From Carallia brachiata (Eukaryota > Streptophyta > Magnoliopsida > Malpighiales > Rhizophoraceae): a stretch of 64,000 nucleotides of DNA. The stretch lies in assembly GCA_021464245.1 (NCBI GenBank), contig JADCRB010000018.1:1178001-1242000 (forward strand), written 5' to 3'. Position numbers and translations under genes: made by a program. Of this stretch, positions 36,110-52,848 are shown piece by piece (the stretch's first letter is position 1; the number at the start of each line of letters is the position of its first letter). A model generated the notes under the pieces. The model did not search any database, was not told the origin of the DNA, and saw only the letters and a program-made list of their open reading frames with translations.

Positions 36110-36489
36110 TAAAGATAGTGGTTGAGTGGGTCCCACTTAACTGCACAAAAGAACACACCTAACGCCCTTTCACCATCCCTCCCAACAAACCCCCAAACAA
36201 AACAAAACTGCCACTTTGAAACTACTACAACAACAACAACAAGGACCCACTTTGTTCCGATCGCCCCTCTGGTGTTTGGTCTTTTGGGCATTGGGCGGAC
36301 TTTCCCACGCAGCTACTCCTTAATTTTCTCTCCCTCCAAACAGCCCCCCACTGCCACTCCACTCCACTGACCTTTAATAAACTCTCTTTCCCATTTCTCT
36401 TCTAAATAAACGAGTATTAGAATTTGAGAGAAAAGAAAAAGAAAAGAAAAGTAAAAACAAAAAAAAAAAAAAACAGAGAAAAGCAAGAA
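36110..36489 (+). promoter_or_regulatory. ENO1 promoter and 5' UTR (shared with the copy at 6770)
   Basis: GAGTGGGTCCCACTTAACTG and GGGCGGACTTTCCCACGCAG are conserved between the two enolase copies, followed by CTACTCCTTAATTTTCTCTC and an A-rich leader before the ATG. An (AAC)n-like run at about 36222-36240 is specific to this copy. Confidence 0.6.
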
Positions 36490-39867
<3,378 letters not shown>

Positions 39868-40466
39868 GGAAATGATGGAGCCCAATTTCATTTGGTGGAA
39901 AACCAAAGTTTCAAAATCCGTTCCTGTGCTGTTTCTGGAGTTCCAATCTGAATGGACCTATGGAAATTTGGATGTAGTAGCATGCCATTCAGCATGGTTG
40001 CCAGATGAAAATTAGTGTTGCTAATCAGACGTTAGAAACATCTTTCTGAGTCTCACTTCAAATAATTACCCTCCCAAATGGGGAAGTTTTGTTTCCTCCT
40101 GTCTGTTCGAATTTATTGATGTGAGTCTGTGATACTGTCCCAGAATATGTAGCGTTTAAAATTCTGTGTCGTTGTAAAGATAAGTTTTTGAAAAATTTCA
40201 CCTGATTGAATTATGTCGTCCTTGCATGTTTTGCTTTGATTCTATTCCGCCGGACGCTAAAACCGGACAAGGCATGTCCTTTGTTTAGTAGACCCAGCGA
40301 CCCATGCTGTTAACTTTTTGATCTTTGTTGCCCGTCGGGTACAGCTACGGTCATTGGCCTTTTTTTTTTTTTCAACGAATTCATATGTATTATATATTAA
40401 AATTAAGTCTGTTGTATATTAATTGTAATTATTATATACTTATTTTTTATTGTATATTAACTTTAA

Positions 40467-40470
<4 letters not shown>
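39868..40470 (+). other. ENO1 3' UTR and flank
   Basis: Sequence downstream of the ENO1 stop, becoming AT-rich after about 40360. No other gene. Confidence 0.5.

Positions 40471-40500
<30 letters not shown>
40471..40500. repeat. (AT)n microsatellite, probable Helitron left flank
   Basis: About 15 AT units directly before the repeated Helitron-side sequence. The Helitron right end at 52889 also abuts an (AT)n run, consistent with insertion into one AT tract. Confidence 0.6.
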
Positions 40501-40503
<3 letters not shown>

Positions 40504-42035
40504 GTGAAAGAATGGACAGGTAATAATGATAGGTAGCAAATTAATGGACAGATAGCAAATTAATTAAAAAATGAACAATTTTATGAGTTTTTTTTTTGTT
40601 TTTATAAAAATTAAAGAGGAAAATTGTAAGAATGCCAAGTAAGACATAGAAATAAGGGTATTTTTCCTTTTGTTTGAGAAGATTAAGGAGTATGAAGTTA
40701 ATTTGCATTATGCACTTTGACCACAATTACATGGTTTCCAATTCATCCCAATTTCTCATCCCAATTTTACTGCCACAAAATCATCTTCTTTTTCACGCTA
40801 ATTTCCCTCCGTAGACACTATTATTTTTGCCTTGACAAAATCAATAAGAGACTTGATGACAGGCAGAAATTTGGAACGTTAACCTTCAAAATTAAAGTTA
40901 ATTTTTAATAGTAATAATTTTGAAAGAATGGTTACAAAAATTAATTATCTTTACAATATTAATTTTGAAAGAATCCGCACATCCATGCTTGATTATCTTT
41001 ACCATTAATTATCAGTCATAAATGCAAAATTAATTTGGCTCTTATTTCTATAATTACTATAATTGCACATAGCATATATTAAGCCTTACTCATAATTTTT
41101 ATTTTTAAATGCTGTATAATTTCACAGAGTAGAGAATAATGCAAAATCAATTCTTATTTGTTATTATTTCCTCGACCATAATTTCATACATTTAATCATT
41201 TAGTTGTTAAAATTTCAGCAACTCAAGTAAGTCAATTCGAGAATCTTGAACAGCATAACACATCAACCTGCAATTCACACAACCTTCTCAATTCTATGAA
41301 ACTGCAAAGCTAATTAAGATAAATATTGAATAATATTTAAAATATAATTAATTTACATACTATCATCTTAAAAATCAATTCCAACTCAAAAAAAGAGGGT
41401 CAGTTACGGACAAGAATCCGCACATCCATGCTTGATTATCTTTACCATTAATTATCAGTCATTAATGCAAAATTAATTTGGCTCTTATTTCTATAATTAC
41501 TATAATTGCACATAGCAGATATTTCAAAATTAAAGCTAATTTTTAATGGTAATAATTTTGAAAGAATGGTTACAAAAATTTTCAATGATAATAATTGTGA
41601 AAGAATGGACAGATAATAATGATAGGTAGCAAATTAAGGGACAGATAGCAAATTAATTAAAAAATGAATAATTTTATGAGACTTTTTTTTGTTTTTATAA
41701 AAATTAAAGAGGAAAATTGTAAGAATGCCAAGTAGGACATAGAAATAAGGGTATTTTTCCTTTTGTTTGAGAAGATTAAGGAGTATGAAGTTAATTTGCA
41801 TTATGCACTTTGACCACAATTACATGGTTTCCAATTCATCACAATTTCTCATCCCAATTTTACTGCCACAAAATCATCTTCTTCTTCACGCTAATTTCCC
41901 TCCGTTGACACTATTATTTTTGCCTTGACAAAATCAATAAGACAACTTGATGGCAGGCAAAAATTTGGAACGTTAACCTTCAAAATTAAAGTTAATTTTT
42001 AATAGTAATAATTTTGAAAGAATGGTTACAAAAAG
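40501..42035 (+). repeat. Long direct repeats in the Helitron 5' region
   Basis: A unit of about 440 bp (AATTGTGAAAGAATGGACAG to GAAAGAATGGTTACAAAAA) occurs at about 40501-40941 and 41593-42033, nearly identical at a 1093-bp offset. A second repeat (GAATCCGCACATCCATGCTT to ATTGCACATAGCA) lies at 40971-41072 and 41414-41516. The tail of the first unit also appears before its second copy (41521-41580). These lie upstream of the RepHel start and could be promoter or origin-proximal sequence. Confidence 0.8.
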
Positions 42036-42473
42036 TTTCAATGATCACATTTATTCTCTGAGATAGCTGATTTCCCCTTTAAATCTTCCTTCATAAATTG
42101 TAACCAAGCAATTAACAATTTGTAACTGAAACTAATCTGGCCTAAAGTCTTCCGGCCATAAAGTTGTTTTATCAATTTTGCAATTTTGTAACTAATCTGG
42201 CCAATCACACAATTACGCATATCACATTAATAACATCAAGATAATTTGATACAAAAAAAGCTTGAAATAATGGAAAATAAAATCAAATCAAATTATCTGA
42301 AAGTTACCGTGCATACACACGCACACGCATTTCTTTTTTCTTATTGTCTAATTAACTCACTCCATTTTCCAATTCTACATATCTAATTCCACCTCTGTTT
42401 ATTGAATTTACCAGGTGTCCTCATTCCTTTCTTTCTTTGGTTTTTCATGGCAGCGCAATTCCAATAATTAAGG

Positions 42474-45400
42474 ATGAATTCTCGACATGATGATACATTT
42501 GGCAGTCATAGTCACCCTACGCAAGTGGAGTTGCATGGTCTTCACGCACGAATTACTCGATTGGCCAGAATGAGGCGACATGTGCTACTTAAAAGGAAGA
42601 GAAACCAATTAAACAGAATATCATCAGCATTGCTGCTGGAAAGAATAGAAGAAGATGAAATGAAAACCATAAGTCGTATGACAACTATCAGACAAGGTGT
42701 CCTTCTAAAAATATCTTCAATATCACCTCTTATGTAATCCGCTAAATAATGACAGCATTCTTAAATTGCTAAAATCATGTTCATTCTAACAGATATTGAC
42801 ATTTTGTAGTTTTGTAAATATCTCATATATTACCTCTTATGCAGTCTCCTAAATCATCACAACATTCTTAAATTGCTGAAATCATGTTCATTTTAACAGA
42901 CGTTTAAATTTTTCATAGGCCAATCAAGCATCTATGATTTGGACCACGTTGGAAACAGTGTCCAAACCAACGGTGATGACCAGACTGCCGAAGAAGACAT
43001 TTTGAAAGGTGATTGCTAAAGAAATACCAAATAATCTATTATTGCTCTTCAGCATTCTTCATTACCATTTTATTTCACTACTTACAAGTATTATCTCAAA
43101 TTCTTAAATCTATTAATTAATACCATTATTGTCATCCAGCAACCCTTACTCGGTTGGCTCGAAAGAAGCGAAGAGTAATACTCAAGACAAAGAGGCGACA
43201 AATAACAGAAACATCATCAGCTATGCTACTGAAACAAATTGCAGCAGACGAACTGAAAATGAAATCTAAAATGCAGTCTGCCATTCAAGCCAGCCGGTTT
43301 CAAACAGAATTGCGAAGAAGAAGAGGTATGATTCTAAGATCTATTTCAAACGATACTTTATTTTGTATTTTACGCAACCTTCACATAGCTCTTCCTTTTA
43401 ACTCAAATGATTAATTTCCTTAAATTACTAATGTTGCCTTTATATAAACAAACAATGGAAATTTAATGTGTTGAGGCCACTCTCGCTCCAACCGTGAGGA
43501 CTTACTAGATTCCAACTACCAAAATGCTGAAGGTGCAATAATGGATGACGACGAGATGAGCCACCTTAGCGGTGATGACGGCACAATAGAGGAACAAACT
43601 GTCAATGGTATCTTTAAATTTAGTTTTTTATTATAGCACTCTTAACTGTCCCAAAAAACTGAGAAGTGAGCAAATTATAGTTATAGTTTAAAAATTAATG
43701 ATGAAATTAAAATGAAAAAAAAAATTAAAAGGGATACTAAACCATCTAAACAAGATGCATAATTTCAAAGTGAATGTTTATGTATCAGTATCTTCCTGTT
43801 TCGCTCTTATTCATTTAATGACATGTGACATGTTTATTGCCATCCAGGTTCAAGATCAGAAGTATTCACTCTTGGTACACCCAACTGCATCTGTGAAGAT
43901 TGTGGAGCAATCTTTTGGTACCAAGAGAGAAATTCAAGGTCAACCAATCCAGTCAAACCAAAATTCAGTTTATGTTGCATGGCAGGAAAAGTGCAGTTAC
44001 CACTTTTGAAGGGAACACCATATCCATTATCCAATCTACTCAATCCAAATGGTGGAATCCACTCCCAACACTTCAGAGAGAACATCAGGGCATATAATTC
44101 AATCTTCGCATTTACATCTATGGGCGGTACAGTAGAGAATGCAATCAATAAAGGACCAGCACCATATGCATTCAAAATTAGTGGGCAAAACCACCACCGA
44201 CTCGGGTCATTATTGCCTATGCCTGATCAGAAACCCAAATTTGCCCAGCTCTATATATATGATACACAAAATGAAACAACAAATAGAATCGATGCATTGT
44301 CTTCGTCACCCCAAACAAGCAATTTGAATACAGCTATTATAGATCAACTGACAGCAATGCTTAACGAGCACAATCCATTGGTACAATCATTTCGCATTGC
44401 CCGGGACAGGTTTAAGGATGAGAATGTCCCTGAGTTGAGATTGAGACTAATTGGAAGAAGACAACAAGACGGAAGAGAGTACAACTTGCCAACTGCAAGC
44501 GAAGTGGCTGGAATTGTTGTTGGTGACATCGACGGCCATAGTGATAAAAGAGATATCATTGTGGAGCATCGAACTGGAGTTTTGAAAAGGATTACTGAAC
44601 TACATCCAAGCTTCATGGCATTACAATATCCATTATTGTTCCCTTTCGGTGAGGATGGCTATAGAATTGACATAACATTCCGAGAAGATACTACAGCAAG
44701 GCGGAAGCGGAATAAAGTAACCATGCGTGAGTATTATGCATTCCGAATTCAGCAAAGGATAAATGAGGGTCACACAATTTTGCTAGCTGGACGGTTACTT
44801 CAACAATTCTTGGTGGATGCTTATAGTTGCATTGAAGAAGAAAGATTGAGATGGATACGATTGAATCAAGGAAAACTTAGAATAGATCTGCTACAAGGAC
44901 TGATGGATGCAATTTTACGTGGGGATTGTATCACCAATGATGTTGGTATTCGCACAATAATGCCATCTTCAGTTATTGGCAGTCCAAGGTCTAGAGTGCA
45001 AAACTACCAGGATGCAATGGCAATCTGTCGGTGGGCTGGATTCCCAGATTTATTTATAACATTCACATGCAATCCTAAGTGGCCAGAAATTATGGAAATG
45101 ATAAAATTAATTGGCCTTCATTCACCTTCAGATAGAATTGATGTTGTTGTACGAGTGTTTGAGGCAAGAGTATGGGAGTTGATAAATGATTTGAAGAGAA
45201 AACAACGCTTTGGCAGGGCAATTGCAAGTACGTATAGAGTAACCTTCAAATTATAATTATTTCCAGAATAAATTTGCTACATTATTGTGTTATGCGACCT
45301 GTATTTTTGTTATTTAAAAAGTGACCGGAAAACATGATTATATAGACAGAGCACGCTAAAAAATTACAATTTCTACTATTATTGGCCTACTTCATTGTCA

Positions 45401-48400
45401 ATTACAGTTAATTTATTCCTTCTATTGCAAAATTAAATTTTCCTATTATTTTATATTGCAAGAAAATCTAATCGACTGTTTCTTTTACTGTTCTTGTGTT
45501 TCCAAATTTACAGTTGTCTACACAGTGGAGTTTCAAAAAAGAGGATTGCCGCACATACATATCTTACTTTTTCTACATCCAGACGACAAGCCAAGATCAA
45601 CTGCTCAAATCGATAATATTATCTCTGCTGAAATTCCAGACAAAGAAAAAGATCCAATGGCTTATTCAATGGTTCAACAATTTATGACACATGGCCCATG
45701 CGGATCCAAAAAACCTTCATCTCCCTGCATGGTAAACGGAAAATGCACAAAGCATTTTCCCAAAAGATTTCAGGAAGCAACCTCCATAGATGAAAGTGGA
45801 TTTCCGATTTACAAGAGGCGTACTAATGGAGACTTTGTGCTCAAAAGTGGATTAAAGCTTGATAATCGGTATGTTGTTCCTTACAACAGAGATCTAATAG
45901 TGAAGTTTAATGCACATATAAATGTAGAGCTATGTAACCACTCTCGAGCCATCAAATATCTCTTTAAATACATTCACAAGAATCCAGATCGCTCGACGGT
46001 GGTATTAGAAGAGGGTGCAAATATTGATGAGATTAAAACATTTCTCGACTGTCGCTACATTTCTGCTGCAGAAGCTTGCTGGCGAATATTTAAATATGAG
46101 CTACAATATCGTGAACCTGCAGTAGAACGACTCCCATTTCACTTAGAGAACCAGCAAACAATATACTTCCCAGATGGAGAAAGCGTCGAGCACGTCGTCC
46201 AAAGGCCGGCAATAGGAAAAACAATGTTTACAGAGTGGATGTCAACTAACAAACAATATGTTGATGCTCAAAAGTTGACATATGCAGAATTCCCATCAGA
46301 GTGGGTGTGGCATCAAGCTGACAAGCAATGGAAACCACGAAAAGGAAAAAAAAGTATTGGTCGAATTTATTTTGCACATCCTTCGAGCGGTGAAAAATAT
46401 TATTTACGAATGCTGCTTAATGTAGTCAAAGGATGCACTTCATTTGAAGATATTAGGACAGTAAATGGCGTTATATATCCAACCTTCAAAGAAGCATGTC
46501 AAGCATTGGGATTGCTAGATGATGACAGAGAATGGGACGAATGCATCAAAGAAGCAAGTCTATGGGCTACAGGAAGCCAACTACGACAACTCTTTGCAAC
46601 TATTTTATCAAATTGTGAAGTAGCATCTCCTGCAAATTTATGGGAAGAAAATTGGGTGATATTGTCTGAAGATTTCACTCAAAGAAAGAAAAATCCACTA
46701 CTCTTCGATGGAATTCAGCTGAGCGATGATCAAAAGAAACTTTATGCATTATTGGAGATAGACAGAATTTTGAACAAGAATAACTTCAGTCTCACTGACA
46801 TACCAGGTACACTAGAAACCATTTCTTTTATAATAATTTTTAAGGATTCTAAAATTGCTAATTAAAAAAGTTGAGCAAATGCAAGGGATAATAATTTATC
46901 TACCACTTATGGAGTACACAGCATTTTCTTAAGGAATTAGGCAAGCACTGTTAGTATGACTTATTGCTTCTCAATATTTAATAAGTTGTATTATAAAACC
47001 ATATATAGGTTGGGTGGGGTGCTATTACTATCGAACAATCACTTAATTAGCAATTCTATCCAGCAATCACTCAATATTTAAAATTTTATTTTTTCCAGGA
47101 ATGCCTACAGCTGATGTGGACCTACAAAATGACATTAACAACAGATTGCTGGCTGAAGAATTATCTTACAACATTTGTGCACTCAGAGAAGAGCATAATA
47201 ATTTGCTTCACGGATTGAATGATAAACAAAGAAATGCGTACAATGACATCCTTCAATCAGTGTACAATAACGAGGGGAAGTTATTCTTCATCTATGGCCA
47301 TGGAGGGACTGGTAAGACATTTTTATGGCGCACAATAATATCCCGTCTAAGGTCTGAGGGGAAAATTGTTCTTAATTGTGCTTCATCTGGGATAGCAGCA
47401 CTTCTAATGGCTGGAGGAAAGACAGCTCATTCTAGATTTAAAATTCCGTTGAACCCCACTTCAGAATCAACATGCGCCATCAAAAAAGGAACACAATTAG
47501 CTGAACTTATTATGTCCGCATCATTAATCATATGGGATGAAGCGCCAATGGCAGACAAAGCATGTTTCGAAGCGCTTGATAAAACACTGAGAGATATATT
47601 AACAACAAAATTTGCTGACTCAGAAAACAAGCTTTTTGGGGGCATCACGGTAGCATTGGGTGGAGATTTCAGGCAAATATTACCAGTGATTCCCAAAGGA
47701 CGCCGCTCAGATATAATCAATGCAGCAATTACCTCTTCGCACCTTTGGGAATACTGCACGGTTCATATGTTAACTCAAAATATGAGACTTACAAGCGTAA
47801 TAACAGAAGGAATAGAACAAGCCAAAGCCAGAGAGTTCTCAAATTGGATTTTGCAAGTAGGAAATGGAGTTAGTGACAACTCAGATGGAGAAGAATGGAT
47901 TCCAATTCTACCAGATTTGTTGCCACCCAACAGGGGGAGCCCATTGCACAGTATTGTTCAAAGCACATATCCATCATTGCCAAACAATTACATGAATGCG
48001 GAGTACCTTATTGAAAGAAGCATTTTAGCTGTTCGAAATGACACAGTTAATGAGATCAATTCATTTATAATGGACCAGTTGCCGAATGAAGAAATGATAT
48101 TTCGAAGCTCAGATTCAATATCCAAGGCAGGGCCAACTTACCATGATCAAGATCTGTTATACCCAACAGAATTTCTCAACAAACTCAACTTCCCAGGTTT
48201 CCCTCCTCACGAATTGAAGCTTACAGATAACATCCCTGTGATGTTGATCCGAAATATTGATCAAAATGGAGGACTCTGCAATGGAACACGCCTGATCATA
48301 ACTCAATTAGGAAGATGGTTTGTCAAAGGAAAAATAATGACAGGGAAGAACATTGGACAAGAAGTTTTTATTCCTCGCATAACCCTTTCTCCTAATGACT

Positions 48401-48669
48401 CGAAGCTCCCTTTCATATTCAAGAGGCGTCAATTCCCAATAATTGTTGCTTTTGCGATGACAATAAACAAAAGCCAAGGACAGTCTCTTCGAAATGTTGG
48501 ATTGTTTTTGACAAAACAAGTATTCACACACGGACAATTGTATGTGGCCATCTCACGTGTGACAAGTAGAGCAGGGCTAAAGATACTAAGCACCGATGAT
48601 AGAGGAGAACCAATAACAGAGGTGAAGAATATTGTTTACAAAGAGATTTTCAACAACATCAAATGTTAG
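42474..48669 (+). CDS. Helitron RepHel: HUH replication initiator fused to PIF1-type helicase
   Basis: Seven exons: 42474-42696, 42919-43008, 43140-43325, 43476-43607, 43848-45227, 45514-46806 and 47099-48669, totalling 1625 codons with every junction in phase. The protein nicks one strand and unwinds the element during rolling-circle transposition. Exons 1-4 encode a basic/acidic leader. Exon 5 starts with a zinc-finger-like CICEDC...CC segment (about residues 223-255), then the Rep N-terminal region. The HUH motif (PHIHILLFL) is near residue 685, and the two catalytic tyrosines lie in IKYLFKYIHK near 818-822. The helicase has Walker A GHGGTGKT (about 1168), Walker B LIIWDEAP, GGDFRQILPV, and the C-terminal TINKSQGQSL and HGQLYVAISRV. 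No stops or slips were seen, so it may be active. The first four exons are less certain than the rest. Confidence 0.95.
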
Positions 48670-50290
48670 TTTAATAACTACATTCCACTTGGCTTTTTAT
48701 TTTCCTTACAATAATATTACCCAATTTCATAAGCAAATATTTGAGTCTCATACATATATTTGTCAAACATATTCCTCCATTCACAGTTTCCAAGTAATGC
48801 AAAGATAGATGTTTCTTTCCAGAAAAGATTTTGGGCTTACGAATGAATTATTGCCTTAAGTTAGCAACCTATACTTATGTTGTCCTTTAGTCACCAATTG
48901 TGTGCAAACTATAGGTGGATTTTAGTTTCCTCATTTTGCTAGCTTTTTCAATGAAAATACTGCTCTGACACCAAACAACAAAAAGGGTATATTGGGATAA
49001 ATTACCCATTAGCATAATACTTTGTTTCAGTATGGCATAATTTAATCAAGTGATTTATTTGTAGCCTTCAAATCTTTTCCTCTCCACCAGCTGTGTCGCT
49101 GTTATAGTTAAATGGTATATCATTACAATATATTTTATTCTGATTAGTTCTTCCATAATTATATCCATCGATTTCTAAGAATATTTTAGAATATTATATA
49201 ACAATTGTGACTCTACGTAACCATTATTATTTACATTTTATAACTAATCGACGGAAAACACTTTAACCATAAAAGCTTTTTTAAACAAAACAAATATTGT
49301 ATAAAAAATTCTATCAATTCGTTGGTCCCTGCCAATGGATTTAATCATCAAATTATTATTCCCTTACTAAAATCCAAAGCATATTTTACAAGTAAATTTA
49401 TTCTTTATTTCAGAAAATTTTAATTATTTTATATTACAATGAAAAGCGATTCTCAAGTCCAACCCCTCGGTTCTAGCACAATAAAAACAAAAGAAAAGAA
49501 TTTAAAATGGAATTAAATAGTTGCACAGTCATTATTAATTACACAATCATGACTCCTCATTTTGGAAAATGATAACATTCAGTTATATTATAAAAGTAAC
49601 GGAACTAAGGACAAATTTCAATCACCTCATAATTAATGCCAATTTCAATTAAGAGCTTTAACGTGTAAATTTTCATTATTTCAGCCATTTAGTGGACTTA
49701 AGTAAGGGTGAATCAACGGGAGTGATGCACGGTAACCTTTAAATAATTTGATTTGATTTGATAATATTATCCTTAATCGCAGACAATTTAAAATTGGTGT
49801 AATAGCATATATTGGGGTCTACAATACGAGATATCTGATTATAGTAACAATTGTGACGTTTTGGCCAAAATTAAATATTTATTTCATTTATTACTATTAA
49901 TTTTTTCAATTCAATAATATTATTATTGCACCTTGATTATTGTCAGTTGTAACATTATAGAAATCTTTTTTTTTTTGAATTATTACCACCCATTCCGATT
50001 TTGGCGTTCATTCTTTCCTGGTAATCTGAGGTCATAATTGCCACGAAGTCTCACTTGACAGAAATGAACCTTGATGAGTGCGTGGCTTTAAGATTATATT
50101 ATGGTAATAATTGTCAGAGAATTGTTACAAAATAAATAAGAAAACTTTATGGCTGGAAGGCTTTCTGCATCGTTAGATTCGGTTACAAATTTTTAATGCT
50201 TGGGTACAATTTAAAAAGGAAGATTTAATGGGGAGAACGGTCATCTTCACTTTATTATCATAATATATTATAATTAATTACTTAATTATG
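48670..50290. other. Helitron-internal AT-rich spacer
   Basis: About 1.6 kb between the helicase stop and the cargo gene leader. No domain or frame of note. Confidence 0.5.
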
Positions 50291-51026
50291 TTACAATCTC
50301 TTTGTACCAACACACTTTTGCCACTATATTATAAATTACCTCAATGATCTCTAATCGAACCAAACAAAAGGAAAAAAACAAAACCTCACTTTTTAATTCT
50401 TCCTGCTTCCAAACTTCGACATTCAGATACTTTTTAAGCAAATTCTTCAATTTTTTTGAACGTAGGGCGAATGAGGAGAAAATAGAAATAATAGAGGAAG
50501 GTACTCTTTGCTATTCTTTAATTTTACAAAAAAATTGCTCATCATCTTTTACTGTCCTGTTAAAGGTAAGCAAAGGAAATGTTCCATTACCTTGATCTCT
50601 TACATGCTTGATTTTTCCCCCTTTTTTTGGTTTATTATTTGAGTATTTCCGGGACTTTCAAGATTAACATTGGTTCTTCGATGACTGCATGTTCTTTCTA
50701 CCCTAGAAAATAAATCGTTGTCTTGATCGGAGGAAACCATTTTTTTGGGTTTTTTAGATAATAGTATTTTTTTCCTTGCTTTTTTTTCCGGACTTAGGAG
50801 GGGGCTTTTATTACTAAGTTTGCATTGTGTTCATCAGAAGAATTGGAGATTATGTTTGTCTTGTGGTTTGAAGCTTAAACGCTTAAAATAGAAATTTTTA
50901 AATGTGTGTTTTCCATTTCCGAATTTATGGTTTTTTTTGGCTATAGGTACAGTGCTTCGCAAACAGCAAACTTGGAAGACAGCCCAATAGTCAAGGAAAT
51001 ACTTCTCAACATAATTTGTATAGACA

Positions 51027-51759
51027 ATGATGACTCAGAATAACAAATATGCCATCTTACCAAAGTTACCAAAAGAAATAGTAGAAGAAATACTCACCAA
51101 GACGGTGAATAACTCTTTGGCAGAGTACATTAACTGTAGAAGCAGGTATAAAAACAGACAACTTATATGTTGTTACTGTTTTAAATATTTTTGACCAATT
51201 CATCTATTACAGTTGTCGAACTCTTTACGAAGCTTCAAAAACACCAAGCATCATACAACAAGTTGACTTAACGCCATTGTGGGCAAAAGTACCAATCAAC
51301 AATCCACATGGGGAGAAATTTCTACAAGCAATGGCAGAAGGCGATAATAAAGAAGCTTGCTATATGTTGGGAGTAGATACCTTCTTCAACCGAGGAGAGT
51401 ACACAAGAGGACTACACTACTTGACTAAAGCTGCAATGACACTTTCGCCTCACCATCTTTACGCTACTGGAATAGCACTAATCACTATTGAGGATATGCG
51501 AGGAACAAATTTTTTAAGGACAATAGTCAAAATGCATGACACCAAGTTACCTATAATGGAGTTACGCAACCAGTTCAGAAGAATGATTTATACCTCCTCA
51601 ACAACACATATTAAGCGGATCCTACTGTGCCAAAAAGCAAGCAACCGCCATTGGAAAAAAAATTATTATGAGATTGAACACATGAAAGAACTTGAAATCA
51701 CATGTACAAAGTGTTCAATAGAAATAGAACTATATAAGCTTCGCTTTTACTTTGACTAA
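51027..51759 (+). CDS. F-box/Sel1-like protein (At1g67623-like), Helitron cargo gene
   Basis: Two exons, 51027-51145 and 51213-51759 (AG|GTATAA donor, TTACAG acceptor), give 221 aa without a stop. The N-terminus, ILPKLPKEIVEEILTKT with CRTLYEASKTPS, has the form of the degenerate F-box in plant At1g67623-type proteins. The middle (AMAEGDNKEACYMLGVDTFF, then GLHYLTKAA) fits the Sel1/TPR-like helical repeat of that family. The C-terminus carries a CTKCS pair. Such proteins are presumed SCF adaptors with unknown targets. A likely 5' UTR exon near 50300-50573 is joined by an intron (AAAG|GTAAGC to GCTATAG) ending at about 50946. It sits after RepHel and before the Helitron 3' end, same strand, so it appears captured. 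Assignment rests on motif memory; the intact frame and splice sites are seen directly. Confidence 0.7.
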
Positions 51760-52290
51760 AAATAAGACGTCACTTTTGTACATACGATCTTTCGCTCATG
51801 AAAAAATAAATAAAATAATGAACCTTCTACAAATTATTTCATATGTATTACAAATATTTCAACGAAATAAACGCACAGATAGAAGTCCACCTTCATAATG
51901 AAGAATATTACATCCAACACCAACCAGAATAGTGGGAAACATGGGAAAAAACGGAGCAATGGGAAAGATCAGTAGTTACACAAAATTCACGGGAATTGTA
52001 AATCCACGAGATACATCCACTCATTGAAAATTGGAGAAATATTTTCTAAGACAGCCAATAACCAGAACAAATTCGTCCCATTCTAATAAAAGTCATTCCA
52101 TTAATTTGAATAACATCCAAATTCATATAACTGTCATATTATGTGGTATAAAAGTTTATTTTAAAATACCAACATAATTCAAATTCAAAATGAACCTATA
52201 TTCCAACTAAAATTAAATCAATAAAAAAACAATTATAAATTAAACAAATTAAACAAAAATATTCACATGCGCGAAACGCGGACACGTCTA

Positions 52291-52806
52291 TCTATCTATC
52301 TATCTATTTAATTAGTATAAAAAGGAAGCGTATAAAAGGGAAGTTTAGAGAAAGCTCCTCTTTAAATTTAGATCTCATGTGGTAATTTCAAAATTTTTGT
52401 CTTTAATTTTTAATAATTATCCTATATTACCTTTGTCACAATTTGGTTATTTTAGATTTTACAATTTGCATATAAGAAATAAATTGTTTATTTATAAAAT
52501 AGAATACAAATTATTTTTTATAATTTTTTTTAATTTCATATGATTTAATCATGCTAACTATTGTCATTAATAACAATTAGTTTTTTCTTTTCATTTCCTT
52601 CCCAATAAATTTTAATATTCAATTTGACAATTTGTTTCCACTTAAAAACAAAAAAAATCAGATTCTTATATAATTTTTTTCCCCTTACAATCTTTATGAC
52701 AGAGTTAATTGACTCTCTTGAATTTACTCTCTCACTAAAATATGGTGCTTCAATCATCAAAAAAACAAAGAGAAATAAAAAAAGTCAAATACTAAATATA
52801 TATATA

Positions 52807-52848
<42 letters not shown>

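Noticed and set aside
50344..50595. 83-codon frame upstream of the F-box cargo gene
   Set aside because: Better explained as a 5' UTR exon ending in a splice donor; no domain and no in-frame link to the downstream ATG.
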